Of a stretch of 64,000 bases of DNA, positions 9,467 to 18,608 are shown in pieces. This stretch comes from Arcticibacter pallidicorallinus (GTDB taxonomy: Bacteria > Bacteroidota > Bacteroidia > Sphingobacteriales > Sphingobacteriaceae): assembly GCF_003002875.1 (NCBI RefSeq), contig NZ_PVTH01000009.1, forward strand, positions 62,001 through 126,000, given 5' to 3'. How positions within the stretch are numbered: position 1 is the stretch's first letter; each line of letters opens with the position of its first letter. The notes beneath the pieces are model-generated. The model was given only the letters and a program-made list of their open reading frames with translations, had not been told where the DNA came from and made no database searches. The position numbers were made by a program, and so were the translations under genes.

Positions 9467-10449
9467 GTGATGCCGGGATTTACATGGATACTGCATTCCA
9501 CTTTGTGATTGATCAACAAGGGAACGGCAGAGTCAAACTCGACTTTGAATTCGCGCACGCGCCTGTCCTGTGCCTCCGCAGTGGACTCGTAAAGGATGGA
9601 CTTATCGGACAAAACAGGAGACAAATACGTCACGCGACCTTGCCCAATCGTATCCTTAACACCTATATACCGGATGGTTACCGCCTGACCGAGTGCTACC
9701 CGGCCGGAAAACATTTCGTCGATCTCACCATGAAGGACGAGTTTCCCTTTTGGCGCCAGTGTAGCGAATGACTCAAAAGCCTGTATTGATGCACCGGGCT
9801 TCGCGTCCATTCGGGTTATTATTCCATCCTGCTGCGCTTTAATCGTCTTATTGTCAGAGATAACTTGCGATTGGCGCAGTTGTGTTTGAAGTGTAAGAAT
9901 TTGGCTGCGACTTGCTTTTGCCTTGTTTCTGGCGCTCTGCAAGTTCGCCAGAATAACGTCGCGCTCTTTTTTCTTTTCTGCCACATTCTGCCTTGTCTCT
10001 GCTCCGGTCAGGGCAAGACGTTCGCTTGTAAGCAAATCGCGTTCCTTTTCTTCGAGTTCGGCAATGAACTGTTTGACGCTAGCTTCCTCAGCTGCTGCCT
10101 GCGACCGTTGGGTAACCATTTCCCGCCTGATGACATCACCCGAGAGAAGCTCGTCTTCAGCATCGAGTAGCAGAATTACTTCGCCTTTTTTTACCGTATC
10201 TCCTTCAGATTTTTTTATCGAGACAACATTTCCGGCTACAGAGGAAGATAAGTCGATCAGCCCTGATTCAGGTTCCACTTTAGCAATAGCAGAAACGACA
10301 GAGACATTTTCGGGTCGGGCAAGGGAGTCCAGCATAGCTTTCTCTTGTTCCTCGCTCTCTTTTTTGTTTGCGCCACAGGACGACAGAACGAAGACTCCGG
10401 TCAGCAATATGGCGTATTTGAACATAAAATTATTTGTAAGCTTCTTCAT
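9463..10449 (-). CDS. Membrane fusion lipoprotein (HlyD/DevB-like)
   Basis: A periplasmic adaptor of up to 328 aa. The signal peptide ends in a lipobox (VLSSCGAN), so it is probably anchored in the inner membrane. A biotinyl-lipoyl-like half-motif (SVAGNVVSIKKSEGDTVKKGE) precedes a long alpha-hairpin (~residues 95-195) and a second half-motif (IKAQQDGIITRMDAKPGASIQ). Two starts are possible: the ATG at 10449, which overlaps the upstream ATPase gene by 20 nt, or the ATG at 10425, 5 nt after its stop; the second gives a more typical signal peptide. It bridges permease and TolC-like channel. Confidence 0.82.
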   Translation of the reverse strand: MKKLTNNFMFKYAILLTGVFVLSSCGANKKESEEQEKAMLDSLARPENVSVVSAIAKVEPESGLIDLSSSVAGNVVSIKKSEGDTVKKGEVILLLDAEDELLSGDVIRREMVTQRSQAAAEEASVKQFIAELEEKERDLLTSERLALTGAETRQNVAEKKKERDVILANLQSARNKAKASRSQILTLQTQLRQSQVISDNKTIKAQQDGIITRMDAKPGASIQAFESFATLAPKGKLVLHGEIDEMFSGRVALGQAVTIRYIGVKDTIGQGRVTYLSPVLSDKSILYESTAEAQDRRVREFKVEFDSAVPLLINHKVECSIHVNPGIT

Positions 10450-11128
10450 CTTTTAATTTATCAGATACTTTTCCTTCTTCGACGTAAATAATCCGGTCAG
10501 CGAAAGGTCTCAACCGCAAATCATGGGTCACCACTACAACAGCTTTCCCGCCAGCGGCAAGTTGTTTAAGGTCTTCCATTACCAGCGCTGCGCTTTTCGC
10601 GTCAAGGGAGGCTGTTGGTTCATCGCATAATATAATGGCCGCATCGCTAACCAATGCTCTGGCAATAGCCACGCGCTGCTTCTGGCCACCGCTCAATTTC
10701 TTTGGCAAGTTGTTCTTTCGGTCGAGCATATTTACTTTTTCCAGCGCTTTAAGCGCCTCCTCTCTTGCCCGCCGTTTCGGCTCACCCTTTAACGCAAGCG
10801 GCTGCATCACGTTTTCTAAAGCGGTAAGGGGGTTCAACAGATTGAAGTGCTGAAATACAAAACCAATGCTGTTCAGGCGTATGTCGGCCAGTTTTTTCTC
10901 AGGCAGATCGGTTACATCTCTATCAAGGATAAAGACACGTCCGCTCGTAGGATATATAACACAGCCTATTAAAGACAGCAGCGTAGTTTTACCCGAACCG
11001 GAGGGTCCCATTATGAGCGTCAGCTGGTTGTTCTGAATTTCGATGGATGTCGTATCCAATGCTACGATCGTGGTATCACCAGTCTTGTATTCCTTTTTTA
11101 CATCTTTAAGTGAAGCAACTACTTCCAT
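10430..11128 (-). CDS. ABC transporter ATP-binding protein, DevA/LolD-like
   Basis: A 232-aa ATPase from the ATG at 11128. Walker A is GPSGSGKTTLL, Q-loop FVFQHFNLL, signature LSGGQKQRVAIARAL, Walker B AIILCDEPTASLD and switch His VVVVTHDLR. It belongs to the MacB/LolD/DevA group that powers mechanotransmission-type exporters. It is the first gene of the minus-strand exporter operon and diverges from pstS. Confidence 0.88.
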   Translation of the reverse strand: MEVVASLKDVKKEYKTGDTTIVALDTTSIEIQNNQLTLIMGPSGSGKTTLLSLIGCVIYPTSGRVFILDRDVTDLPEKKLADIRLNSIGFVFQHFNLLNPLTALENVMQPLALKGEPKRRAREEALKALEKVNMLDRKNNLPKKLSGGQKQRVAIARALVSDAAIILCDEPTASLDAKSAALVMEDLKQLAAGGKAVVVVTHDLRLRPFADRIIYVEEGKVSDKLKDEEAYK

Positions 11129-11219
11129 GAAAAATTCGGTATATTTAGTAAGCAAACACTGAACAGGCAGCAGAAGTTTCAGCTCCCGCTGTTGGCTTAA
11201 TGTAAAGCAATTATTACCT

Positions 11220-11260
11220 CAGTAACCAATTGGCAACCTTCGCTTAACAATGGCTTAACA
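11220..11260 (+). promoter_or_regulatory. Pho-box-like array of 11-bp-spaced direct repeats upstream of pstS
   Basis: Four heptamers start exactly 11 nt apart: CAGTAAC (11220), TGGCAAC (11231), GCTTAAC (11242) and GCTTAAC (11253). The last two give TTAACA-N5-TTAACA. The 11-nt period is that of PhoB/PhoP tandem sites in other phyla, and the array ends 37 nt before pstS. The binding protein is inferred, not shown. Confidence 0.5.
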
Positions 11261-11296
11261 TATGACCTCTAATTTAGCGATTATTAAGATGATCAC

Positions 11297-12133
11297 ATGA
11301 AACAGCTGCTCGGAGCAATATTACTAATTTTTCTCTCTGCCTGCGGTGGCGAGAACCGCGCGATTAAAGTCAAGGGGTCGGACACGGAAGTAAACCTTGC
11401 CGTAAGCCTGGCAGAAGCTTTTTACAAAGTAAACGACGACTTTAGTCTGGCTATCTCCGGAGGAGGATCAGGACTTGGAATTGCCTCGATTATTAACGGA
11501 CAGGCAGACATTGCCAATTCGTCGCGACCGCTCAGTAAATCTGAAATAGCCTTATTTGAAGAAAAAGGAATTAAGATACGAACGGTAGTTTTCGCAGAAG
11601 ACGCTACTGCTATAATCGTCAACAAAGATTTTCCGATGGACTCGATAGATGTGGTCACGCTTGGTAAAATCTTTGACGGAACGTACAAAAGCTGGAAGTC
11701 AGTAACAGGTCAGGACATGCCGATAACGCTATACGGAAGGCAGAGCAATTCAGGAACGCATTCTTTTATTAAGAAAAAACTGGATATACGCTTCAGTCCC
11801 GACGCCAAAGAAATGAACGGCAGCGCCCAGATAATGGGTAGCGTAAAGAGTGATAAGACTGGGATAGGATACATCGGTGCGGGATATTTGCTCCAGAATA
11901 CCGAGCAACTAACGGTTAAAGCACTTAAGATATATGAGAAGGCAGGAGACGCTGCTGTGTCGCCCATGGACAGAAAGGCAATATTAGAAGGGCGATATTT
12001 TCTCCAGAGACCGCTTTATCAGTTCGTTCCGGAAGAATCATGGGAGAAGGTTTCTGCATTTATCGCATTTGAAAAAGGCCTGACAGGGCAAGAAATAATC
12101 GAGGATTCAGGCTATTATATTGTAAATGACTAA
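11297..12133 (+). CDS. pstS: Phosphate ABC transporter substrate-binding lipoprotein PstS
   Basis: A 278-aa lipoprotein (lipobox FLSACGG) that binds periplasmic phosphate. Key family segments are VKGSDTEVNLA near the N-terminus, SGGGSGLGIASIINGQADIANSSRPL, and GRQSNSGTHSFIKKK, which contribute phosphate-binding Ser/Thr/Arg residues. First gene of pstSCAB, 9 nt before pstC. Expression is probably induced by phosphate limitation through the upstream 11-bp repeats. Confidence 0.92.
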   Translation: MKQLLGAILLIFLSACGGENRAIKVKGSDTEVNLAVSLAEAFYKVNDDFSLAISGGGSGLGIASIINGQADIANSSRPLSKSEIALFEEKGIKIRTVVFAEDATAIIVNKDFPMDSIDVVTLGKIFDGTYKSWKSVTGQDMPITLYGRQSNSGTHSFIKKKLDIRFSPDAKEMNGSAQIMGSVKSDKTGIGYIGAGYLLQNTEQLTVKALKIYEKAGDAAVSPMDRKAILEGRYFLQRPLYQFVPEESWEKVSAFIAFEKGLTGQEIIEDSGYYIVND

Positions 12134-12142
12134 GCACTCTTT

Positions 12143-13033
12143 ATGAAATTATTACAACGTGAACGGATTGACTTTGCAATGAAACTGATATTCCAGGTAA
12201 CCGGTTTGCTGGTCATTGCCGTTCTTGGAGGGATTTTCTTTATGCTGATTTGGAACAGCAGCGCCTTCTTTTCGGAAGTAAAACCATGGGATTTCATTAC
12301 AGGAACTCAGTGGAACCCTTCGGGCGACCCCATCCGGTATGGTATTTTACCTCTTTTGGTCAGTACTTTCCTGGTAACACTTGGAGCAATGATTATTGCG
12401 ATACCCATAGGCATTGGAACCGCCGCGTTTATGTCTGAGTATGCAGGAAGCCGAATAAAGAATATCATGAAGCCCGCGATTGAGATGCTGGCAGCAATAC
12501 CCTCAGTTGCGATAGGGTTTCTCGGAATCGTGGTGTTGAGTCCCGGGTTGGCAAGTATCGCTGGGCTATCTAACGGTTTAAATGCACTGAATGGCGCTAT
12601 TTTATTGGCTGTCATGGCATTACCTACCATTATTACAGTAACAGAAGACGCACTACAGGGTGTTCCTCATTCTTTTAAAGAAGCCAGTTACGGTGTTGGC
12701 GCCAGTAAGTGGGAAACATTGACGAAGGTTGTGATTCCATCTGCAGCGCCGGGTATTCTGGCAGCGGTCATGTTGGGCGTGGGTCGTGCCATCGGGGAGA
12801 CGATGACTGTGTTAATGGCCACAGGCAATGCGGCTGCGTTTCCTCAGGGCTTCTTTCATTCTGTCAGAACGATGACTGCTACAATTGCTATTGAAATGGG
12901 AGAAGTCCCTTTCCAGACGACTCACTATTTTGCCTTATTTGCCATAGCTTCGGTGTTATTTCTCATCACGCTAATCGTGAATGTGATCGGCGAGTACTTT
13001 GTAAATAAATTCAGAAAATTCCATTCATCATGA
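12143..13033 (+). CDS. pstC: Phosphate ABC transporter permease PstC
   Basis: A 296-aa inner-membrane protein with about six spans. The EAA coupling loop is EDALQGVPHSFKEASYGVGASKWETL. Its stop overlaps the pstA start by 4 nt (ATGA). It pairs with PstA to form the phosphate channel. Confidence 0.92.
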   Translation: MKLLQRERIDFAMKLIFQVTGLLVIAVLGGIFFMLIWNSSAFFSEVKPWDFITGTQWNPSGDPIRYGILPLLVSTFLVTLGAMIIAIPIGIGTAAFMSEYAGSRIKNIMKPAIEMLAAIPSVAIGFLGIVVLSPGLASIAGLSNGLNALNGAILLAVMALPTIITVTEDALQGVPHSFKEASYGVGASKWETLTKVVIPSAAPGILAAVMLGVGRAIGETMTVLMATGNAAAFPQGFFHSVRTMTATIAIEMGEVPFQTTHYFALFAIASVLFLITLIVNVIGEYFVNKFRKFHSS

Positions 13034-13887
13034 TGAAGAGACTAACACCTGTAATTGAATGGGGAACGCTGCTGCTGAGTACCGGAATTGTCGTATTCTT
13101 CCTGGTTGTTATTCTGCTTGATCTGACCATTAAGGGTATGCCCGCATTATCGTGGGAGTTTATCAGTACTTTTCCAACCGAAGGAATGACAAAAGGCGGA
13201 ATCCTTCCTGCAATCATTGGCACCGTGCTTCTGACCCTGATCACCGCTGCGGCAGCTGCACCTTTTGGAATCTGTTGCGCCATTTACCTGAATGAATATG
13301 CGGCTGAAACCTGGATTACCAAGCTCATACGGGCATCTATACGGAACCTTGCCGGTATCCCCTCAATTATTTACGGTCTATTCGGCCTGGCTTTGTTCGT
13401 GCAGGGCCTGGGAATGGGTACCTCATTACTTTCGGCAGGGCTGACGCTTGGTTTGCTGTCTTTACCCTATATCATTACAACCACGGAAGAAGCACTGCGC
13501 CGTATTCCTAACAGTACCAGGGAGGCCGCTTTAGCCGTCGGGGCCACGCAGTTTGAGTCGATCCGCGACGTCGTTCTTCCATCCGCATTACCAGGAATCC
13601 TGACCGGACTCGTGTTGACGCTGTCAAGGGCGGCCGGAGAAACTGCACCGATCCTTTTTACTGGGGTGGCATTTTACATAAACAACCCGACGGGCTATCT
13701 GAATCAGGAGTTCATGGCACTACCTTACCATCTGTATATGCTATCTACGCAGCATCATTCTATCGAAGAAGTGAGGCCGCTTGCCTACGGCACTGCGCTC
13801 GTACTGCTTTGCGTGGTATTTTTCCTGAACCTAACGGCCTTTTATATACGCTATAAACATAATAAGAATGGACCAAGAGCACATTAA
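13030..13887 (+). CDS. pstA: Phosphate ABC transporter permease PstA
   Basis: A 285-aa membrane protein with six predicted spans and the EAA loop [26 protein letters not shown]. It starts within the end of pstC (ATGA overlap) and its 3' end overlaps pstB by 20 nt, so the operon is translated as a coupled unit. Confidence 0.92.
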   Translation: MMKRLTPVIEWGTLLLSTGIVVFFLVVILLDLTIKGMPALSWEFISTFPTEGMTKGGILPAIIGTVLLTLITAAAAAPFGICCAIYLNEYAAETWITKLIRASIRNLAGIPSIIYGLFGLALFVQGLGMGTSLLSAGLTLGLLSLPYIITTTEEALRRIPNSTREAALAVGATQFESIRDVVLPSALPGILTGLVLTLSRAAGETAPILFTGVAFYINNPTGYLNQEFMALPYHLYMLSTQHHSIEEVRPLAYGTALVLLCVVFFLNLTAFYIRYKHNKNGPRAH

Positions 13888-14629
13888 GTTATCTGCCGAA
13901 GGGGTAAACCTATCGTTTGGCAGTAAGCAGGTATTGAAGAACATTGATATCGCTTTCCCTGAGCATCAGATCACCGCTCTTATCGGACCTTCAGGATGCG
14001 GGAAAAGCTCCTTACTGAGGGCGTTTAACAGGATGCATGACCTTTCTTCCAACGCGCGGATCGAGGGGAAGTTTAATCTGGAGGACCAGGATCTTTACGA
14101 AAAGAACATCTCGGTTACACGTGTTCGGAGTCGAATCGGAATGGTTTTTCAAAAGGCGAACCCCTTTCCGAAGAGTATTTATGAAAACATCAACTACGGC
14201 CTCAAGATAAATGGCATACCTAAAGATCAGCGGCCGGGGATTATTGAGAAAGCGCTCAAAGAAAGCTACCTATGGGATGAAGTAAAGGATGAATTGCACA
14301 AGCCGGCGATAACACTATCGGGCGGACAGCAGCAACGTCTATGTATCGCACGTACCGTAGCTCTGCGTCCGGAGGTGATCCTGATGGATGAGCCCTGTTC
14401 GGCGCTTGATCCATTAAGTACCCTCAAGATTGAGGATCTGATACTGAAGCTTAAAAAGAAATACACGATTGTTATCGTGACGCATAATATGCAGCAGGCA
14501 CAGCGTATTGCGGACAAGACAGTTTTCATGTATCTTGGGGAGATCATTGAGCAGGGAGATACAGGAGACGTGTTTAACAACCCTAAGAATGAACTTACGG
14601 GAAATTACGTACGTGGCCGATTTGGCTAA
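13868..14629 (+). CDS. pstB: Phosphate ABC transporter ATPase PstB
   Basis: A 253-aa ATPase. Walker A is [17 protein letters not shown], the NRM ending being PstB-specific; signature [17 protein letters not shown]; Walker [14 protein letters not shown]; switch His [13 protein letters not shown]-terminal [18 protein letters not shown] is the usual PstB tail. No phoU follows; an alkaline phosphatase gene is next, 33 nt downstream. Confidence 0.94.
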   Translation: MDQEHIKLSAEGVNLSFGSKQVLKNIDIAFPEHQITALIGPSGCGKSSLLRAFNRMHDLSSNARIEGKFNLEDQDLYEKNISVTRVRSRIGMVFQKANPFPKSIYENINYGLKINGIPKDQRPGIIEKALKESYLWDEVKDELHKPAITLSGGQQQRLCIARTVALRPEVILMDEPCSALDPLSTLKIEDLILKLKKKYTIVIVTHNMQQAQRIADKTVFMYLGEIIEQGDTGDVFNNPKNELTGNYVRGRFG

Positions 14630-14662
14630 GCCTGCAAATTTGTGCAGTACTATTTAAGTAAG

Positions 14663-16078
14663 ATGAAGAGAAGAGACTTTTTCAAGAACACATCCCTTAC
14701 TGCTCTCGGAGCAGCATTTCTTTCTCCGGCTGAGTTATTCGCGTTCAATAGAACTAGAGAGACTGCGGGATCAGGGAAAATAGCCAAAAATATCATTTTT
14801 TTGGTCAGTGACGGAATGAGTATGGGGACGCTCACCCTGGCCAATCTCCTGTTGCAACGCAAGGAAGGCAGAAAAAGCAAGTGGATTGAAATGTACGAGC
14901 AAAACCGCGTCAGTCGTGCCCTCATGGACACCGCTTCCGCCGATGCTCTGGTAACAGATTCCGCAGCGGCGAGCTCCTCCTGGGGCGGAGGGGTACGCGT
15001 TAACAACGGTTCTCTGAACGTAGGTCCACAGGGACAACAATATAAGCCGATCCTGCAGAAGTTTAAATCAGCGGGAAAGTCTGTCGGCTGCGTGACCACA
15101 GTTCCGATAACCCATGCTACACCCGCAGGCTTTAGTATTAACTCCGACAAAAGATCCGCACAGGAAGACATTGCTTTGCAATACTTGTCACTAAGGTTCG
15201 ATGTCATGCTGGGAGGTGGCCTGGAATATTTTTCCGCGCATAAAAGGAAAGACAAGAAGGATCTACTTGCTAATTATAGACAAAGTGGATTCTCTGTTCT
15301 GAGAGACAGATCTCAGCTTGCAGATGGTTTAGGTTGGGGGAAAAGACCGGTTATAGGAGTATTCCATGAAGATGGCTTGCCATATTCGCTTGACCGGGAG
15401 CAGGATCCGGCACTTGTTGCATCGATACCCACGCTGGCCGAAATGACGACGCAAGCGATAAACCATCTCAGCAAAAATAAAAAAGGTTTTGTGATGCAGG
15501 TTGAGGCAGGCAAGGTTGACTGGGCTGCACATGCGAATGATGCAGCTGCTTTGATATATGATCAAATCGCATTCGACGATGCCGTTAAGGCAGCAATTGA
15601 TTTCGCTGAAAAAGACGGGGAGACGCTGGTGATCATAACCACGGATCATGGAAACGCCAACCCCGGATTATTTGGAGCAGATAGTAATTTTGACAAGCTA
15701 CATCACTTTAAGCAAACGAACGACTGGCTGCTTAAAGGTATCGACCGAAGTTTCAGCGCGTCGAAAATAATTGAGCGAATGGAGGCAGCGCAGGGGATAG
15801 TTATTACAAAGGATGAGGCGGCTTCTCTCCTGAAGCCTTATGAGACAATGGATTCAGATAGTCTTTACAATCCTTACAAACTACCCTTTAAAGAACTGGC
15901 AGACATACAGTCGAAATATACCTCTATCGGTTGGGGAGGCATGAACCATTCTGCGGATCATGTTGAACTGGCAATGTTTGGACCTGGAAGTGAGCGATTG
16001 AAGCCTTTCGTTAAGAATACCGAGTTACATAACTTTATGCTTGAGGTAGCGGGAATAGACCCGAAAAAAACTGTCTAG
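14663..16078 (+). CDS. Alkaline phosphatase (PhoA superfamily), Tat-exported
   Basis: About 471 aa from the ATG at 14663, which gives a clear twin-arginine signal (MKRRDFFKNTSLTALGAAFL). The metal-binding Asp is in IIFLVSDGMS, the catalytic Ser in DALVTDSAAAS, and further zinc ligands in the TTDHGNANPG and MNHSADHVE motifs. It releases phosphate from organic monoesters in the periplasm. Placement right after pstB indicates a Pho-regulon gene. Folding before Tat export fits a metalloenzyme. Confidence 0.88.
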   Translation: MKRRDFFKNTSLTALGAAFLSPAELFAFNRTRETAGSGKIAKNIIFLVSDGMSMGTLTLANLLLQRKEGRKSKWIEMYEQNRVSRALMDTASADALVTDSAAASSSWGGGVRVNNGSLNVGPQGQQYKPILQKFKSAGKSVGCVTTVPITHATPAGFSINSDKRSAQEDIALQYLSLRFDVMLGGGLEYFSAHKRKDKKDLLANYRQSGFSVLRDRSQLADGLGWGKRPVIGVFHEDGLPYSLDREQDPALVASIPTLAEMTTQAINHLSKNKKGFVMQVEAGKVDWAAHANDAAALIYDQIAFDDAVKAAIDFAEKDGETLVIITTDHGNANPGLFGADSNFDKLHHFKQTNDWLLKGIDRSFSASKIIERMEAAQGIVITKDEAASLLKPYETMDSDSLYNPYKLPFKELADIQSKYTSIGWGGMNHSADHVELAMFGPGSERLKPFVKNTELHNFMLEVAGIDPKKTV

Positions 16079-16090
16079 AACGAACGAAAG

Positions 16091-16118
16091 ATCAGCCTTA
16101 TTTGGGCTGATTTTTTTT
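16091..16118 (+). terminator. Rho-independent terminator of the pst/alkaline phosphatase unit
   Basis: ATCAGCC at 16091-16097 pairs with GGCTGAT at 16105-16111, followed by a T8 run. The right half lies inside the last codons of the convergent yihY-like gene. Confidence 0.8.
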
Positions 16119-17102
16119 GTGTATATGAACGGTAGCTTCTTCGTCGCGAAAAGTATTGAATCGGGGTCTGACGATCTTGATGCTTCTTTTTGATAGATCG
16201 ATACTTGCATTTAATTCAAAGCCAATCAATATGATCAGGGAGTTTAGAAACATCCAGATCATGATCACGATGAGTGTACCGATAGACCCGTATAACTTAT
16301 TGTAGTTCCCGAAGTTATTGATGTAGTAAGTAAAGCCCCAGGAAATTAAAATAGTCAGCAGCGTTGCAAGCCATGCACCAGGACTAAACAACTTCCATTT
16401 TTTTGGATTAGCGGGGGCATATCTGTATATCACGCTGATCGTAAGGAAGTAAACGACCATAAGAATGAGCCATCTTGTTCCGGCGATGACGTAGACCCAG
16501 ATCCAATCGGTACCCTCGAAAGATAGTTGGGATTGTACCTTTGCTATGATGAATTCGCCTACCGTGATGATCGACAGCCCGGAAACAAGGCCGAGGACAA
16601 TAACAAAAGTCAGGGTTATAGCCACTATACGCTGTTTTACCCATCCGCGCGTTTCCATCTGCAGCGATGATTTATTAAACGCCGCCATGAGATTGGTTAC
16701 TCCGTTGGTAGCAAAGAATAAAGCCGCAAAGAAACCGAAGGACAATAATCCGCCGTTCTGCTTTTTGATGATATCTTCGAGGGTAGACTGAACTGCAAGA
16801 TAAGCTGTTGAGGGCAATATCATCTCGATCAATGACAGCAGTTTTTCCTGAAAGCCCTCTATAGGAATATATGGGATCAGCGTGAATAAAAATATTATCC
16901 CCGGAAATATGGCCAGCATGAAATTGTAGGCGAGAGCGGAGGCTTTGTTGACCAGTGAATCCCGCCCGATCTCTTGAAAGAAAAAACTGCCAATAGTATA
17001 AATAGGCAAAGGACTGAAAACGGGAAAAACAGCGGATTTCGTCCACTCGATAAACCTGTTGTAAGGCTTGAATTTCAGTAGAAAACGCTGAATGCCTGCC
17101 AT
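16098..17102 (-). CDS. YihY/BrkB-family inner membrane protein
   Basis: A 334-aa protein with about six membrane spans and YihY/BrkB features: LVNKASALAYNFMLAIFPGIIFLFTLIPYIP near the start, GGLLSFGFFAALFFATNGV in the middle and YGSIGTLIVIMIWMFLNSLIILIGFELNA near the end. The molecular role of the family is unsettled. The 3' end contains part of the terminator of the convergent operon. It is 5 nt downstream of a thioesterase gene and probably co-transcribed with it and mltG. Confidence 0.85.
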   Translation of the reverse strand: MAGIQRFLLKFKPYNRFIEWTKSAVFPVFSPLPIYTIGSFFFQEIGRDSLVNKASALAYNFMLAIFPGIIFLFTLIPYIPIEGFQEKLLSLIEMILPSTAYLAVQSTLEDIIKKQNGGLLSFGFFAALFFATNGVTNLMAAFNKSSLQMETRGWVKQRIVAITLTFVIVLGLVSGLSIITVGEFIIAKVQSQLSFEGTDWIWVYVIAGTRWLILMVVYFLTISVIYRYAPANPKKWKLFSPGAWLATLLTILISWGFTYYINNFGNYNKLYGSIGTLIVIMIWMFLNSLIILIGFELNASIDLSKRSIKIVRPRFNTFRDEEATVHIHKKNQPK

Positions 17103-17107
17103 GTTAA

Positions 17108-17515
17108 TTAATCAAAAAAGGGTTTCATCTTTGACTGAAAATCTTCAGGCGGCATGCATGGACGATTTCTTTTCATATCGACGAATGCCAGCGTGGTTTC
17201 TCCCAGATGAATATACTCGTTCTGTTCGTTGAAAAACTCATATTTGAATTCAATACGCACTCCGGGCATCTTTGACACGATGGTTTTGATCAGTAACTCC
17301 TCATCGTAACGGGCCGGTTTGATATATTTGGCGTGCATTTCAAGGACGGGCATCATAATTCCTGATTCTTCCATTGAACGATATGTCATCCCTAAACTCC
17401 GGAGCATTTCCACACGTGCGACCTCATAAAACTCCGCGTAATTTCCATAATACATGTAACCCATCTGATCTGTTTCCCCATATCGTACCCTTACTCTGGT
17501 TTCGTGTATAAACAT
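17108..17515 (-). CDS. Hotdog-fold acyl-CoA thioesterase (YbgC/FcbC type)
   Basis: A 135-aa single hotdog domain. RVRYGETDQMGYMYYGNYAEFYEVARVEMLR is the classical YbgC/4-hydroxybenzoyl-CoA thioesterase motif with the catalytic Asp in ETDQMG. It starts at the stop of mltG (shared base at 17515). Substrate not deducible; lipid or CoA-ester turnover is likely. Confidence 0.85.
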   Translation of the reverse strand: MFIHETRVRVRYGETDQMGYMYYGNYAEFYEVARVEMLRSLGMTYRSMEESGIMMPVLEMHAKYIKPARYDEELLIKTIVSKMPGVRIEFKYEFFNEQNEYIHLGETTLAFVDMKRNRPCMPPEDFQSKMKPFFD

Positions 17516-18570
17516 TATCTTTTGATATTGCGTTCGTTTAAAGCTTGCTGGAACCGTCTGGCATTCGCCTGATGCTCGGCTACCGTCACTGCAAAGTTAT
17601 GATATCCTGAAAAGTCTTCTTTTGCGCACATATAAATATAATTATGCGTTTCATAATTAAGAACTGCATCTATTGCATTGATACTGGGCATCATTATAGG
17701 ACCAGGAGGCAGGCCCTTATAAACATAAGTGTTGTATGGGGAGTCTTTAGTAAGATGTCTATTCAGGACGCGACGAATGGTAAAGTCGTTGTTGGCGTAG
17801 ATCACGGTGGGATCAGCCTGTAGTTTAATGCCCTTCCGTAACCTGTTCAGGTAAAGGCCTGCAATAGTAGGCATTTCCTTATCATGCAACGCTTCAGCAT
17901 CTACAATTGCGGCAAGTGTACTAACCTGTATGGGGTCAAGACCTACAGCCTTAGCTTTAGCGAGCCTTTCCTTTGTCCAGAACTTTTGATATTCATCATA
18001 CATGCGTTTAAAAAAAGTGTCGGTACTGATGTTCCAATACATGTTGTATGTATTGGGAATAAACATGGCGTAGACATTATCCTTGTTAAAACCATACTTA
18101 CTGATAAACGCTATTGAGTCGAGCAAATTCACCAGGGAAGCAGAATCGGGTTCAATCTGTTTTGACACATATGACGCGAAATCCTGTTTCAGGCGGTAGC
18201 CGCGGAAACGCATACTTACTTCTTCCTGGTTTCCAGCTTTCAACATGTTAATCAGCGCCCGATTGCTCATGCCTTCCTGAAGTCTGTATTTACCAGGCTT
18301 AACGGCAAGAGGGTAATCCATATTTTGGGCTACCCAAAGAAAAACGATTGAATCTCCAACGATTTCTTTCTCGCGAATGGTTCGGTAGACGTCGTCGAAA
18401 GAGGAGCCTGTATTGATGTAGAGGTACTTTTCGTTATTTGTGACACTCTTACCCATATATCGTAAATAGTAGTTGAAGACGGTTATGCCCAAAATAACTA
18501 CTATGACCAATGCAAAGGCAATTAGAAACTTTCTGAAGGGAGAGAGCCCTTTCTTTTTCTCTTCTGTCAT
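17515..18570 (-). CDS. mltG: Endolytic peptidoglycan transglycosylase MltG
   Basis: A 351-aa YceG-like protein with one N-terminal membrane helix (FLIAFALVIVVILGITVF). Typical MltG motifs: catalytic Glu in AAIVDAEALHDKEMPTIAGLYLNRL, then LQADPTVIYA, SPYNTYVYKGLPPGPI and YMCAKEDFSGYHNFA. It cleaves nascent glycan strands. In the catalytic segment the family usually reads A-S-I-V/I-E-x-E; here the first acidic position is Asp (IVDAEAL), so the Glu of AEAL is taken as catalytic. Confidence 0.9.
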   Translation of the reverse strand: MTEEKKKGLSPFRKFLIAFALVIVVILGITVFNYYLRYMGKSVTNNEKYLYINTGSSFDDVYRTIREKEIVGDSIVFLWVAQNMDYPLAVKPGKYRLQEGMSNRALINMLKAGNQEEVSMRFRGYRLKQDFASYVSKQIEPDSASLVNLLDSIAFISKYGFNKDNVYAMFIPNTYNMYWNISTDTFFKRMYDEYQKFWTKERLAKAKAVGLDPIQVSTLAAIVDAEALHDKEMPTIAGLYLNRLRKGIKLQADPTVIYANNDFTIRRVLNRHLTKDSPYNTYVYKGLPPGPIMMPSINAIDAVLNYETHNYIYMCAKEDFSGYHNFAVTVAEHQANARRFQQALNERNIKR

Positions 18571-18608
18571 TTTATAGGAATGCTTAAAAATTAGTATGAG
18601 TTCATTGT

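Noticed and set aside
9923-10456. 177-codon frame antisense to the membrane fusion protein gene
   Set aside because: Ser/Arg-rich shadow of a well-supported gene on the other strand.
14650-15255. 201-codon frame antisense to the alkaline phosphatase gene
   Set aside because: Shadow of a gene with complete catalytic motifs; no domain recognisable.
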